DNA from: Siphonodentalium dalli
Lineage: Eukaryota; Mollusca; Scaphopoda; Gadilida; Siphonodentaliidae
Length of the DNA: 64,000 bases
Direction of reading: 5' to 3'
Assembly: GCA_032622095.1 (NCBI GenBank)
Contig: CP136062.1
Coordinates: forward strand, 40,734,918 to 40,798,917
Translations under genes and position numbers: made by a program
Part shown: positions 55,784 through 64,000 of the stretch, piece by piece
Numbering within the stretch: the first letter of the stretch is position 1
Layout of the letters: each line of letters starts with the position of its first letter
Notes under the pieces: generated by a model
Told to the model about the DNA's origin: nothing
The model's database searches: none
Seen by the model: the letters and a program-made list of their open reading frames with translations, nothing else

Positions 55784-56247
55784 GATACAGATGTTTTAAA
55801 GAAATAGACTGGTGCTTCTCTGTTCGTGGTGCTATACTGATTAATTATTCTCAGTTTAAAAGAAATGTTGCTACAATGTATACATAAGCTACACGTGCCC
55901 GACACAGAGTGAGATTTTAAGATGTTATAAATCTATTCTTAAATATAAAGAAATCCTCTGTATCGGGCAGATGTACCATGGAGAATCCTGAAATGTCATG
56001 TGCTACTGACTGTTATTTTATCTCTGAAATCTTGAATGGGCCAGACTCAATTATGTTAGAATATATGAGCCACTCTAACATGCCATCCTCTGACGGTTCA
56101 AGGTTCCTCGTTTTGCAAGAAAAAAATTTGTGGCTATTAAATAGAATGACAAATAAACTTTTAATCCTCTCTTCTATGTAGCTATTTGCTAGCTCACTAT
56201 TTGATGGCCCCATATAAATATGACAGTTGAAAGATATCATTGTTGAA
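55784..56247. other. Unassigned stretch
   Basis: Opposed frames at 55978-56240 have no motif. Confidence 0.35.
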
Positions 56248-57900
56248 GTGACTTCATTCGGTCACCATTAAATTTTGTCGAGATTGTGACATTTGAACGC
56301 CAAAAACTCATAAGAACGAATTATAGAGATGACTGTGTATTACTTTGGTGGGTATCGGCGACTAAAATATTCGTATCAATGTGCCCTCTCTCCATCCCTG
56401 ACATAAACGGCACCAAATGTGGCGTCTTTAACATACATTATTTGATTTCTCGTATCATAGGAGAAGAACGTGTTTTAATTTGGTGGAAATTAGTGCCGAA
56501 CATAATGGTATCAGCTTTGGTACCCCAACCATTCCATTCGTGACTCGAAGATCGCCAATTTTGACTATTTAAACCACGTCAATTAGACTCCCAATAGCAT
56601 GGAGGTGATTATGTATCAGTTTGTTGGTAATCGGCAACTAAACACATTCTTATCAAATGTAGTGCCCCATCTAGAGCTCACCCAAACGGAACACATTTGG
56701 CGTCTTTAAATAACACGCTTAGATTCTTCGTATCATGGAGCAGAATATGTATCAATTTGGTGTAAATCGGCGCTAAAATTAGTTTTATCAATTGTTGTGC
56801 CGCTCTCCCACTACATGCACTCGAATAGCGCCATATCTTGGAGATGATTATGTATAAATATGGTGACAGGAATATGTCATCATTTTTGCTGCCCATCCCC
56901 TTTTCTGCCCTTGACACTTTAGAAGATATTATCCCGCACACTTATCTTCCTCGCAAAGAGTTACCCCCGTTAGAGTCCTAGATGGTCCCCCGCCACGAGA
57001 AGTTATACAGAACATAGATAGACATTTTGTTTTTTACCCACACGATTTCATTCCTCGTATCACTGGAGAAGAACGTGTATTAATGTTGATGAAATTTGCG
57101 CTAAACATACTTGTATCAGTTTTGGTAAACCTCCTCTCCCTATTACTGATTCAAGCAGCGCCACTTCTGACATATTTGAACCACACAATTAAGACTCGTT
57201 ATGAAAATAAATATTAATAAATTTGGTTGAAATCGCCGACTAAACAAATTGGTATCAAATTTATGTCTCACAAACGGCACCAAGTTGGTACATTTAAACC
57301 AAAAGATTAGATTCGTCGTATCACGGAGAAGAATATGTATCAATTTGGTGGAAATCGGCGCTGATTTTTTATCCATTCTGGTATCCCTCTCACCATCCGT
57401 GCACCCCTGACTTTGAATGGCCCCAATGTTTACATCTTTAAACCACACGATTATAGTCCTGATATGATGTAGATGATTATGTAAAAGGTTGCTGGTAATC
57501 AGCGACTAAACAAATTCTTATCAAATTTAGCCACCCTATCTCTCACCCACTCAAAGCGGCACACATTTGGCGTCATGGTTATATTCCTCGTATCACGAAG
57601 AAGAATGTGTATCAATTTGGTGCCTCACTCCCATTTTGTGCACCCCTGATTATGTATAAGTTTGGTGGAAATCGGTGGCACGTTTGATAATTATAAACCA
57701 CACGATAGATTCTTGATATCATGGAGATAATTGTGTATAAGTTTGGTGGTAATCGGTGACTAAACAAATTTAGCCCACACCATCTCTCATCCAAACGGCA
57801 CCAATTTGGCGTCTTTAAATCACACGATTAGATTCCTTTATCTTTGAGAAGAATGTGTATCATTTTGGTGGAATTCGGTACTAAAAATCAATCATAAAAC
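56248..57900 (+). repeat. Family Z array: leader plus about ten degenerate units
   Basis: After the leader (AGTGACTTCATTCGGTCACC..GACATTTGAACGCC) come repeated blocks with TTAGATTC.TCGTATCA, GGAGAAGAATGTGTATCAAT, TTGGTGGAAATCGGCGCTAA and ACGGCACCAAATTTGGCGTC. They alternate with TGGAGATGATTATGTATAAG and GGTAATCGGCGACTAAACAA. Two block types seem to alternate, giving a higher-order period near 290 bp. The short frames on both strands are by-products. Confidence 0.85.
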
Positions 57901-59200
57901 AATAAAACGTTATTTGTGTAGCTCCATCGAGAGAGAGGGCACATTGAAACATATTCTCCATGAAAGCTGATGTTATCTTAGATGCAATGTATTATCTGAA
58001 ACATATGTCGCGTATGATTCAGCAACACCTGGACGGTCTTCAAAATGTTAAATATACATATGCCTGTGCCTCGCATGTGGTCAGGAATGTTCTGATGCCA
58101 CATGCAGCACTTCGTCTGCTGTTCCAGGAACATTACATCCATCCGATCATGTAAGCATGCAAGGTTCTACGTGTCCAACTTCTAATGGTTCCGCGGGCTT
58201 CTTCTGATATTTTCGTTCCAATGGAGGTTGCTGCCCTTCCTGCATAGCAGATTTGTGATACTGCTTCTGATTTTCCTGTCCAGGCGGTTACTGATACTCT
58301 AGTTCATTTGATTATTTCCGTTTCACTCTCGGTGACTGCTACAGAAACGCACAACAAACGTATAGCTTCCTGTACAAACACTCAGCCAGATACTCTTTTT
58401 TCCCCACTGGAAGCATTTCGATATCGTCAGATAACCCATTAGCTTCGTGCATGCGTGCTCGGATGACACCCGATGTCATGACAGCAGATTCTGTATCACT
58501 CGACAGCGAGAAATCGACCGTTCTTCGTGCTCGGAACTCATCTGCACCACATGAGAATGGTGCATCATTTGATGTTCCCATGCCTGCATGTGAACATGTG
58601 CTTGAGATGTTCCATTGTTCTCAGACACTTGATGCTTCGAACTCGATTTCCGTGATGTGTTCACATATAAAAGTGCTATAAGTATTATAGGCATGTGTTC
58701 AGCATCCGGGTGTGAGTTAAATGTACATGTATATGGTATGTCTGGTATCACATGTGGATGTGCAGAAAATATAGCTTTGAACAAAAATGGACATCTACAC
58801 TGTTATGGGAGTTGGACTATCTCCGTTGCCCCCGGAGGATGTCGGTGATTACGTACGACCCTGTGATATTTATCGGGCAGCCACTTGCGTTAAAGACAGC
58901 GTAAATGTAATCGGACAATTTTACGCCGCCCACTGTGCTCGTGAGTGAACTATATCTGTGCATGAGCGTTTGTGAATTGGCTGTATGTGATTTGTCAGTT
59001 GGCAATAATGTAGGATCGATTGAAGCTGTTATCAGCAATTCCATTCTCCGACTATTATGCAACCTGCCCTATTCTTATTCGAACTTTCCGACAAGTGTTT
59101 GGCTCCTGAATTGTGACACGGATCGAGGCACCAATTATGTGGAACTTTGGGGGGGGGGGGGGTTCCACGCCTGAGCTATGTCAGGAGGTGGAAAGTTTAG
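57901..59200. other. GC-richer, stop-poor interval without an identified gene
   Basis: Less AT-rich than its surroundings, with overlapping open frames of 60-102 codons on both strands. Examples are plus 57960-58154 and 58451-58681, and minus 58339-58581, 58476-58784 and 58817-59062. Plus-strand pieces such as P-P-E-D-V-G-D-Y-V-R-P-C-D-I-Y-R-A-A look coding-like, but frame changes and stops separate them. I recognise no domain. A decayed gene or the upstream part of a transposon are both possible. A G-tract lies at 59149-59162. Confidence 0.35.
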
Positions 59201-59230
59201 ATGGGCCTACACAGAAAACTACTTAAATGT

Positions 59231-59420
59231 TGGTTTGGTTTAAACATATTTATTGTAACACAAGTTACAAGGGAGTGGGGTACAAGTTATAACAACTTAA
59301 GGTGGCGCCTCTCCCGACAATATTTACACACATGTTTAAACAAGATGAGCAACATGCAGTTATAATGTATATTAAGAATGTTGAAGATGATGATGTCTGG
59401 TGATTGGTGGATTGCGGTTA
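59231..59420 (-). mobile_element. LINE 3' untranslated end (minus)
   Basis: On the minus strand: CATCATCATCTTCAACATTC, GTGTGTAAATATTGTCGGGA, GAGGCGCCACCTTAAGTTGT, TTGTACCCCACTCCC, then AATAAATATGTTTAAACC. The polyadenylation signal and the parallel at 37290-37500 support a 3' end. It is separated from the coding remnant by the palindrome-bearing insert at 59428-59687. Confidence 0.7.
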
Positions 59421-59427
59421 CCGGTAT

Positions 59428-59687
59428 TCTTTAACAATTTTATAATTTCACCCATACAGAGCCCCAGACAAACATGAGCAGACGACACTCTTCTATATGC
59501 TTCTATATATGTGTGGGGCTCCCTGCAGGGTAATGGATGTTTTTTATTTTATGTCCTAAAAATTGCAAGAAACATTTATTTAAAAAAAATGATAAAAAAT
59601 TGTTAGGCCAATGCATTCTCTTATATATGCGAGGTGACCTATGGTCGACTCGCATATATAAGAGAATGCATTGGCACAGGGTAAACA
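59428..59687. mobile_element. Half foldback element (palindrome unit) inserted in a LINE
   Basis: TATTCTTTAACAATTTTATA through GGCACAGGGTAAA is almost identical to 49678-49934, including GAGCAGACGACACTCTTCTA and GGCTCCCTGCAGGG. It lacks the left palindrome. Contains the palindrome at 59607-59675. LINE sequence lies on both sides. Confidence 0.85.
59607..59675 (-). repeat. 69-bp palindrome, copy 11
   Basis: One substitution at the centre (GAGGTGACC). Confidence 0.95.
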
Positions 59688-59689
59688 AA

Positions 59690-59975
59690 ATCCTCTCCTA
59701 TAGATATCATGTCATGCCGTAGGTAGCTCCGACTATTTTTCGTTAAGTGAAGCGTTTTCTTTCTGATATATATTTTTTGAACATTGTAAAACAGTAGTTG
59801 GTTTCGATGATGTGGAATGTTTGGGGCGCCTCTGAGGAAATGGTTTACGTCTACTATTTTGAAAGCATACTCATCTAGTCTGTCATGTAATTTAGTTCTT
59901 TGCGTTCGGAATAATGGACATTCGAAAAAGAAGTGCAAGTCATCCTCGATACCTGAATGTTAAGCTGGTACACCC
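59690..59975 (-). pseudogene. LINE reverse transcriptase C-terminus, broken
   Basis: The minus frame reads G-I-E-D-D-L-H-F-F-F-E-C-P-L-F..R..L, then N-H-F-L-R-G-A-P and L-L-F-Y-N-V-Q-K-Y-I-like residues. The H-x5-C-P pattern, a conserved L-x-G and a final hydrophobic helix with Tyr-Ile are typical of the region after the reverse transcriptase domain in CR1/L2/Jockey-like LINEs. Such ORFs are near 900-1000 residues, so only about the last 90 are here. Just upstream the frame meets a stop (P-A-stop-H-S-G), where a CPxC-type cysteine would be expected. Downstream the frame runs into the palindrome insert. A 5'-truncated dead copy. Confidence 0.75.
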
Positions 59976-60172
59976 CATGAAGGAATCTATAATATCTGAA
60001 GACCGCATCAAGCATATTATATCACAATAGAAATGTCAAAAAGGTTACTTTAAATCATAGTTGTAGGAAAATATTCTGAACAGCGATCTCAGCAAATACA
60101 GAAATCGAGTGGAAATGAATAACTGCTACACAAACCACATGATCTGAACTAGTGAAACGGTGGAATAGAAGT
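59976..60172. other. Unassigned stretch
   Basis: No readable LINE or other motif. Confidence 0.4.
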
Positions 60173-60176
60173 TTAA

Positions 60177-60609
60177 CCCTTTCAGTGCCAGGTCCGATTT
60201 TTTATCAAACCATATACCCTGTGCCAATGCATTCTCTTATATATGCGAGTCGACCATAGGTCGCCTCGCATATATAAGAGAATACATTGGCCTAACAATT
60301 TTTCATCATTTGTTATTATTTTTTACAATTTTGTCACAATTTTAATAATTAACAGACTTATATTGTAGGTTTAGTGCAAGGGAATCTTATGTTTTTCATG
60401 GGCATCAAAATTATTACTATGAATATTTGGTGATAGTTTTGAGTTATAACATGCCCCTAAGGTTTTATCCAGTTTGTTTTTAAATTCGCTATAGCATGCT
60501 TAAGCATACCCAAAAAAAAATGTTTATATATTTTTGTATTTGTTTTTTAGGGCCGATTTTACAGACCGTAAATTAGGGCCGATGAGATAAGCCCCTGGCA
60601 CTGAAAGGG
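60177..60609 (+). mobile_element. piggyBac-like MITE, type Q (Q3), 433 bp
   Basis: Ends are CCCTTTCAGTGCCAGGTCCG and CCCCTGGCACTGAAAGGG. TTAA lies at 60173-60176 and 60610-60613. Contains the palindrome (60223-60291) and, near the right end, AGGGCCGATTTTACAGACCG as in Q1. Q2 and Q3 share GGTTTAGTG and GCTATAGCATGCTTAAGCAT. Confidence 0.92.
60223..60291 (+). repeat. 69-bp palindrome, copy 12
   Basis: One substitution in the right arm (AATACATTGG). Confidence 0.95.
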
Positions 60610-60783
60610 TTAATAGAGTTTGGTTTTGCTTCAAGAACCTCAACATTCAGCTTAGGCGCGTGGAATCCCCTTGCGTAGTGAGTTGCACGACCCAATGCAA
60701 TACTTATGAATTCTAAAACTATATGCCCGGTTAACATGGATGTTAAATGCGCTTGGCTGGCTTTTAATGACTTGTAATATGAC

Positions 60784-61983
60784 CAGTGTTCGCGCTGGAC
60801 CAAAAAATCTTTTAGCCAAAAGTTTAGCCAAATGAAAATTTTATTAGCCAAATGATAAAAACTTTAGCCAAATGTGTTTTGGCCAAATTAAAAAAGAAAT
60901 TTGGCAAATTAAATCTTCGTTTTCAAGGCGGTTCACAATTAATGACTAAAATTGTTGTTTAAACTTTATTTGTTATACTCAGAATAAAAACATAATTAAA
61001 ACAACAACGAAACAACTTTAAAAACAATATTATACGAACATATGTATGCATCATATCACACAGGCAGATTAAATCATTAAACATTAATAGGCCTATATAA
61101 TACGGCGGAATTGCACATCGGACCATACGCAGAAAGCCCGGTGAAACATTCTACATAATTATAATCACGTAAATCCGCTAAACTAATTGCTTATTATAGT
61201 AAGGTGTTGTTAACTGTTGACTTTATGACACACATTATAAGCGCCGATTGATACGCGCGAAACAGTTTGTCTCAAATAAATTGTTTATCAAAACACAGGT
61301 TTGTGGCTGCGGACATAAGCCGATTAAGTGTGATGTAATTTATCCATGAACTTGACAAATGGAGGTTCTATCACCATTCGACACGGAAATGGGACCTTAA
61401 TTAAACAGACAATTTTCATTTGCGTGGGACACGAACAAAAACGAATTTATTGTCAGCAGTTTGTGGGTTAATTAATCCCTTTACGATATTCCGACAGGAC
61501 TATGTTTACTCTATATTCTCTGAAAAAATGGTGCTGCTGACAACTCTCTTCAAAGCATACATGCTTAGCATTCTTTACAAGGTCGTTGTCATCGTCGGCG
61601 TTTAAACAAAAAATCCGCATATTATTTGGACACTACAAAAACACTCTTTAAAACAACAGCGTCACCACTAAGTATTCACCTATTAATTGCGCTCACTGAC
61701 AACAACTCTCTTCAAAGCATATATATATAAAAAAAAATACTGATCAGATTTCAAACAGTTTTGTAATAATCCCTTTGTACAGCCGCCACAATCCAATCAA
61801 CGCCATCGTTACCGAACGATATTTCGAAAATATGGAAAGTACGAAAATAACGAAATACTTTCGTCACCTAACTTCGTCTTGAATGTCGATCTATTGAGCG
61901 CTTTTATCAATTTGCTTTCTGACTCCATGCTTTCCGTCTCTATTTGGGGTTGGCTAATTTGGCTAACGACAGCGCGAACACTG
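60784..61983. mobile_element. hAT-like non-autonomous transposon, 1.2 kb
   Basis: The left end CAGTGTTCGCGCTG and right end CAGCGCGAACACTG are perfect 14-bp inverted repeats. AATATGAC occurs directly outside both ends (60776-60783 and 61984-61991), a perfect 8-bp target duplication. CAGxG termini with 8-bp duplications define hAT. Near the left end TTTAGCCAAATG-type words occur five times, likely transposase-binding sites; TTGGCTAA occurs near the right end. No transposase frame; inner frames are at most about 60 codons. Fragments of one end lie at 25440-25583 and 16782-16880. Confidence 0.93.
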
Positions 61984-61991
61984 AATATGAC

Positions 61992-62170
61992 ACTGTAGTA
62001 ATAACTGTAATAACTCAACCCGCTGAGGATTTCTGTCTTGATTTCCCATGTCATGTCTAGTCGCATTATGGAAATTCTTGATTTCTGTTTCATGATTGCA
62101 TTTGCTAGTCCGCCATGCATCCATGGCGAGTTTTTATAGCAAGCTCATTATCCGTGATTATCCGAATTGG
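61992..62170. other. Unassigned stretch
   Basis: A minus frame of 103 codons starts here and runs into the hAT element; not a gene. Confidence 0.4.
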
Positions 62171-62587
62171 TATTGAAATTCATATGATTTCATTACAGTC
62201 AGAGCTGAACAGATGTGTAATGTTCACAACACGCAATTATTTCAGAGAAGAATATCATCTTGCAATAATTATTGAATGACAAATTAGGCTCGTCGCACTT
62301 TTGCTGACCCCGTTGGCCAATGCAGTGCAGTGTGTACTTGTGCTTTCCATTGGCCGCTAGGGTCTCAGTTGTAAGATGCATGCATTATATTGAAATTCAT
62401 ATGATGTCTTTTCAGTCAGAGCTGCTCAGATGTGTAATTTTCACAACACGCAGTTATTTCAGCGAAGAATATCATCTTGCAATTGAATGACAAATTAGGC
62501 TCGTCTCACTTTTGCCGACCCCGTTGGCCAACGAAGTGCAGTGTGTACTTGTGCTCTTAGGATCGCAGTCGTAATATGCATGCAGGG
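62171..62587 (+). repeat. 217-bp tandem duplication
   Basis: Unit 1 starts at 62171 and unit 2 at 62388, both TATTGAAATTCATATGAT. Shared blocks are AGTCAGAGCTG, TTCACAACACGCA, GAAGAATATCATCTTGCAA, GACCCCGTTGGCCAA and GCAGTGTGTACTTGTGCT. The second unit is about 20 bp shorter. Confidence 0.9.
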
Positions 62588-62619
62588 GATCAGCAGATCG
62601 GCATCATCTTTTCAATTTT

Positions 62620-63076
62620 CAAACCCTCAGATCAGATTATATAAAATTTAAGCCAGAGTATATACTATTTGAAAGAGGAATCTCCAAAACACTGTATTTT
62701 CAACTTATTCGATGTAATTAATAAACTGTGAACATGTTGTTTTGTTGAGTTACCGACGTCATTCCTATGCTCAAGTTTCTGTACAAAGTCTATTATTTTC
62801 AATGGAAGGGGAATAACTCTATATATTTAAATATACAGTTATTCCTCTTCCATTGAAAATAAAACTATAGCGTGAATACTGTTTTATGATTTCACGTATT
62901 TTCTATTACTCTATAGGCACATTCTGAGACACCGACGTCAAACAAAAACACAGTTTATTACATCGAATAAATGGAAAATAAAATGTTTTGGAGCTTCCTC
63001 TTTGAAATGATGTATAATATAGCATACATTTTATATAATGTGATCTGGGGTTTCGAAAATTAAGTGGGCCTTTAAC
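62620..63076. mobile_element. Family K foldback: two left ends facing each other
   Basis: 62620-62937 matches the left part of 8081-8895 in plus orientation (AGATCAGATTATATAAAATT, GTTGAGTTACCGACGTC). 62940-63076 matches its beginning in minus orientation, ending GGGTTTCGAAAATTAAGTGG. It includes the inner hairpin TATTTTCAATGGAAGGGGAA. The right half of the standard element is missing. Confidence 0.8.
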
Positions 63077-63111
63077 CCCTCCATGACTGGAGCTTCCTGG
63101 AAGTTTGTGAA

Positions 63112-63300
63112 AACCCTGTGCCAATGCATTCTCTTATATATGCGAGTCGACCATATGTCGCCTCGCATATATAAGAGAATGCATTGGCCTAACAATTTTT
63201 TATATTTTTTTTTTATCAATGTTTCTTACATTCTTTAATAATTTGTATCATTTTTTATAATTTGTTCTTACATTCTTTCACAATTTTTATCATTTTTGTA
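63112..63300 (+). mobile_element. Palindrome unit with AT-rich arm
   Basis: AACCCTGTGCC, the palindrome, then CTAACAATTTTTTATA and repeated TTCTTACATTCTTT words. No second palindrome and no CCCTTT end, so this is a solo unit directly beside family K. Confidence 0.8.
63120..63188 (+). repeat. 69-bp palindrome, copy 13
   Basis: One substitution at the centre (CATATGTCG). Confidence 0.95.
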
Positions 63301-63329
63301 ATAATATTATCTGGTGTTGTATATAACAT

Positions 63330-63386
63330 GGAATATGTTGTATATAATGTGATCTGTGGGTTCGAAAATTAAGTGGGCCTTTAAAT
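63330..63386 (-). mobile_element. Family K, terminal fragment
   Basis: ATATAATGTGATCTGTGGGT then TCGAAAATTAAGTGGGCCTT, the family K end in minus orientation. Confidence 0.8.
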
Positions 63387-63470
63387 ACTCCGATCAATAT
63401 CCACAGGGTTTCAATATTTCGCACTGAGGTGAGACAAAACCTGTTTATTCATACCATATCAAGCCTAACA

Positions 63471-63560
63471 TACAGTAATGCCCTAAGTAATCGACTCCTT
63501 TGACCACAGCAGAATTATGGGTAACTATCAACACTCTCAGAAGGTATCTTATGATGCTTA
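63471..63560 (+). mobile_element. Tc1/mariner-like MITE, single end
   Basis: TACAGTAATGCCCTAAGTAA then TCGACTCC and CCACAGCAGAATTATGGGTA match the left end of 63776-63989. No right end was found downstream before the next copy. Confidence 0.75.
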
Positions 63561-63773
63561 GGCCAAATAAATATCTATCTAACATAATAAAACAAAAAAC
63601 GATTTATTTTCATTAAATATAATAATATCCATCATAATTCATATAAAATACGACATTAGATTAGCGCTATGAATGCAAACTGAGATTTAGTATGTGGGGG
63701 TCCTCAAAGATAAGCTTAGTCCCAAGTTTTTGTGTCAAAACATTCATGGGGCCCTCAGGCTTACTGATGGGTG
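63561..63773. other. Unassigned stretch
   Basis: Nothing recognised. Confidence 0.4.
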
Positions 63774-63775
63774 TA

Positions 63776-63989
63776 CAGTAATGCTCTAAGTAATCAACTT
63801 CTTAACCACAGCAGAATTATGGGTAACTTTTCAGGATTTAGTCGGAAATATGGCTTGTTGCCATTCATCGGAAAGCTCTCGGGGAGAGCTTTCCGATGAA
63901 AGGCAACAAGCCATATTTCCGACTGAATGCTGAAAAGTTACCCATAATTCTGCTGTGGTTAAAGGAGTCGATTACTTAGAGCGTTACTG
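63776..63989. mobile_element. Tc1/mariner-like palindromic MITE (T1), 214 bp
   Basis: The arms run from CAGTAATGCTCTAAGTAATC to the centre CTCTCGGGGAGAG and back, nearly perfect over about 105 bp. TA lies outside both ends (63774-63775, 63990-63991). Shares its arm with 48183-48328 and 63471-63560. Confidence 0.9.
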
Positions 63990-64000
63990 TAGCTCCTTCG

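Noticed and set aside
56248-57900. Exons of a repeat-domain protein
   Set aside because: Frames appear on both strands and are broken by stops and indels between units; the DNA is a degenerate tandem array.
58339-59174. A single gene spanning the open frames
   Set aside because: Frames switch strand and phase with stops between them; without a domain match I list it only as an unassigned interval.

Overview
This window looks like non-coding, transposon-packed nuclear DNA from an animal, most likely a marine invertebrate. It is AT-rich, it has no open frame above about 175 codons, and the longest frames are microsatellite translations. I found no operons, no bacterial-style genes and no intact cellular gene. 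A tRNA-headed SINE at 29974-30263 resembles, from memory, a SINE type common in molluscs, so a mollusc is my best guess at low to moderate confidence. The only recognisable protein remnant is the C-terminal end of a LINE reverse transcriptase on the minus strand near 59.7-59.95 kb.

Almost everything that can be explained is a non-autonomous DNA transposon, a foldback palindrome, a tandem array, or a dispersed repeat seen two or more times within the window. Superfamilies I can support from ends and target duplications are: piggyBac-like MITEs (TTAA target, ends CCCTTT; 31.2, 36.9, 38.6, 39.5, 45.6 and 60.2 kb); T2/Kolobok-like MITEs (TTAA target, ends AGG; 19.1, 22.4, 24.3-25.4, 26.8 and 27.3 kb, with fragments at 30.3 and 45.2 kb); Tc1/mariner-like MITEs (TA target, ends CAGT; 47.5, 48.2 and 63.8 kb); and a 1.2 kb hAT-like element with a perfect 8-bp target duplication (60.8-62.0 kb). 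Further inverted-repeat elements of unknown superfamily lie at 13.2-15.1 kb (48-bp ends, one mismatch) and 53.0-55.0 kb.

Layout. 0-12 kb: fragments of several dispersed families, a double-hairpin element, a 298-bp tandem duplication, and an 0.8 kb inverted-repeat element (family K) with nested insertions. 12-19 kb: a foldback, the 1.9 kb TIR element, and several dispersed repeats. 19-28 kb: T2/Kolobok-like elements, including one whose terminal repeat has become a 23-unit array, and two elements that share one TTAA. 28-31 kb: palindromes, the SINE, and a 450-bp ATC/GTC microsatellite. 31-50 kb: piggyBac-like MITEs carrying a shared 69-bp palindrome, a 1 kb foldback, an array of about 0.5 kb units with a conserved short reading frame, and mariner-like MITEs. 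50-58 kb: a 34-bp minisatellite split by a 1.9 kb insertion, and a degenerate 150-bp-class tandem array. 58-64 kb: LINE remnants, the hAT element, a 217-bp tandem duplication, and more palindromes.

The best leads are: the 69-bp palindrome reused in at least three different transposon contexts (13 near-complete copies), the MITE-to-satellite array at 24.3-25.4 kb, the paired TTAA elements at 26.8-27.8 kb, and the coding-like repeat units at 39-43.4 kb.
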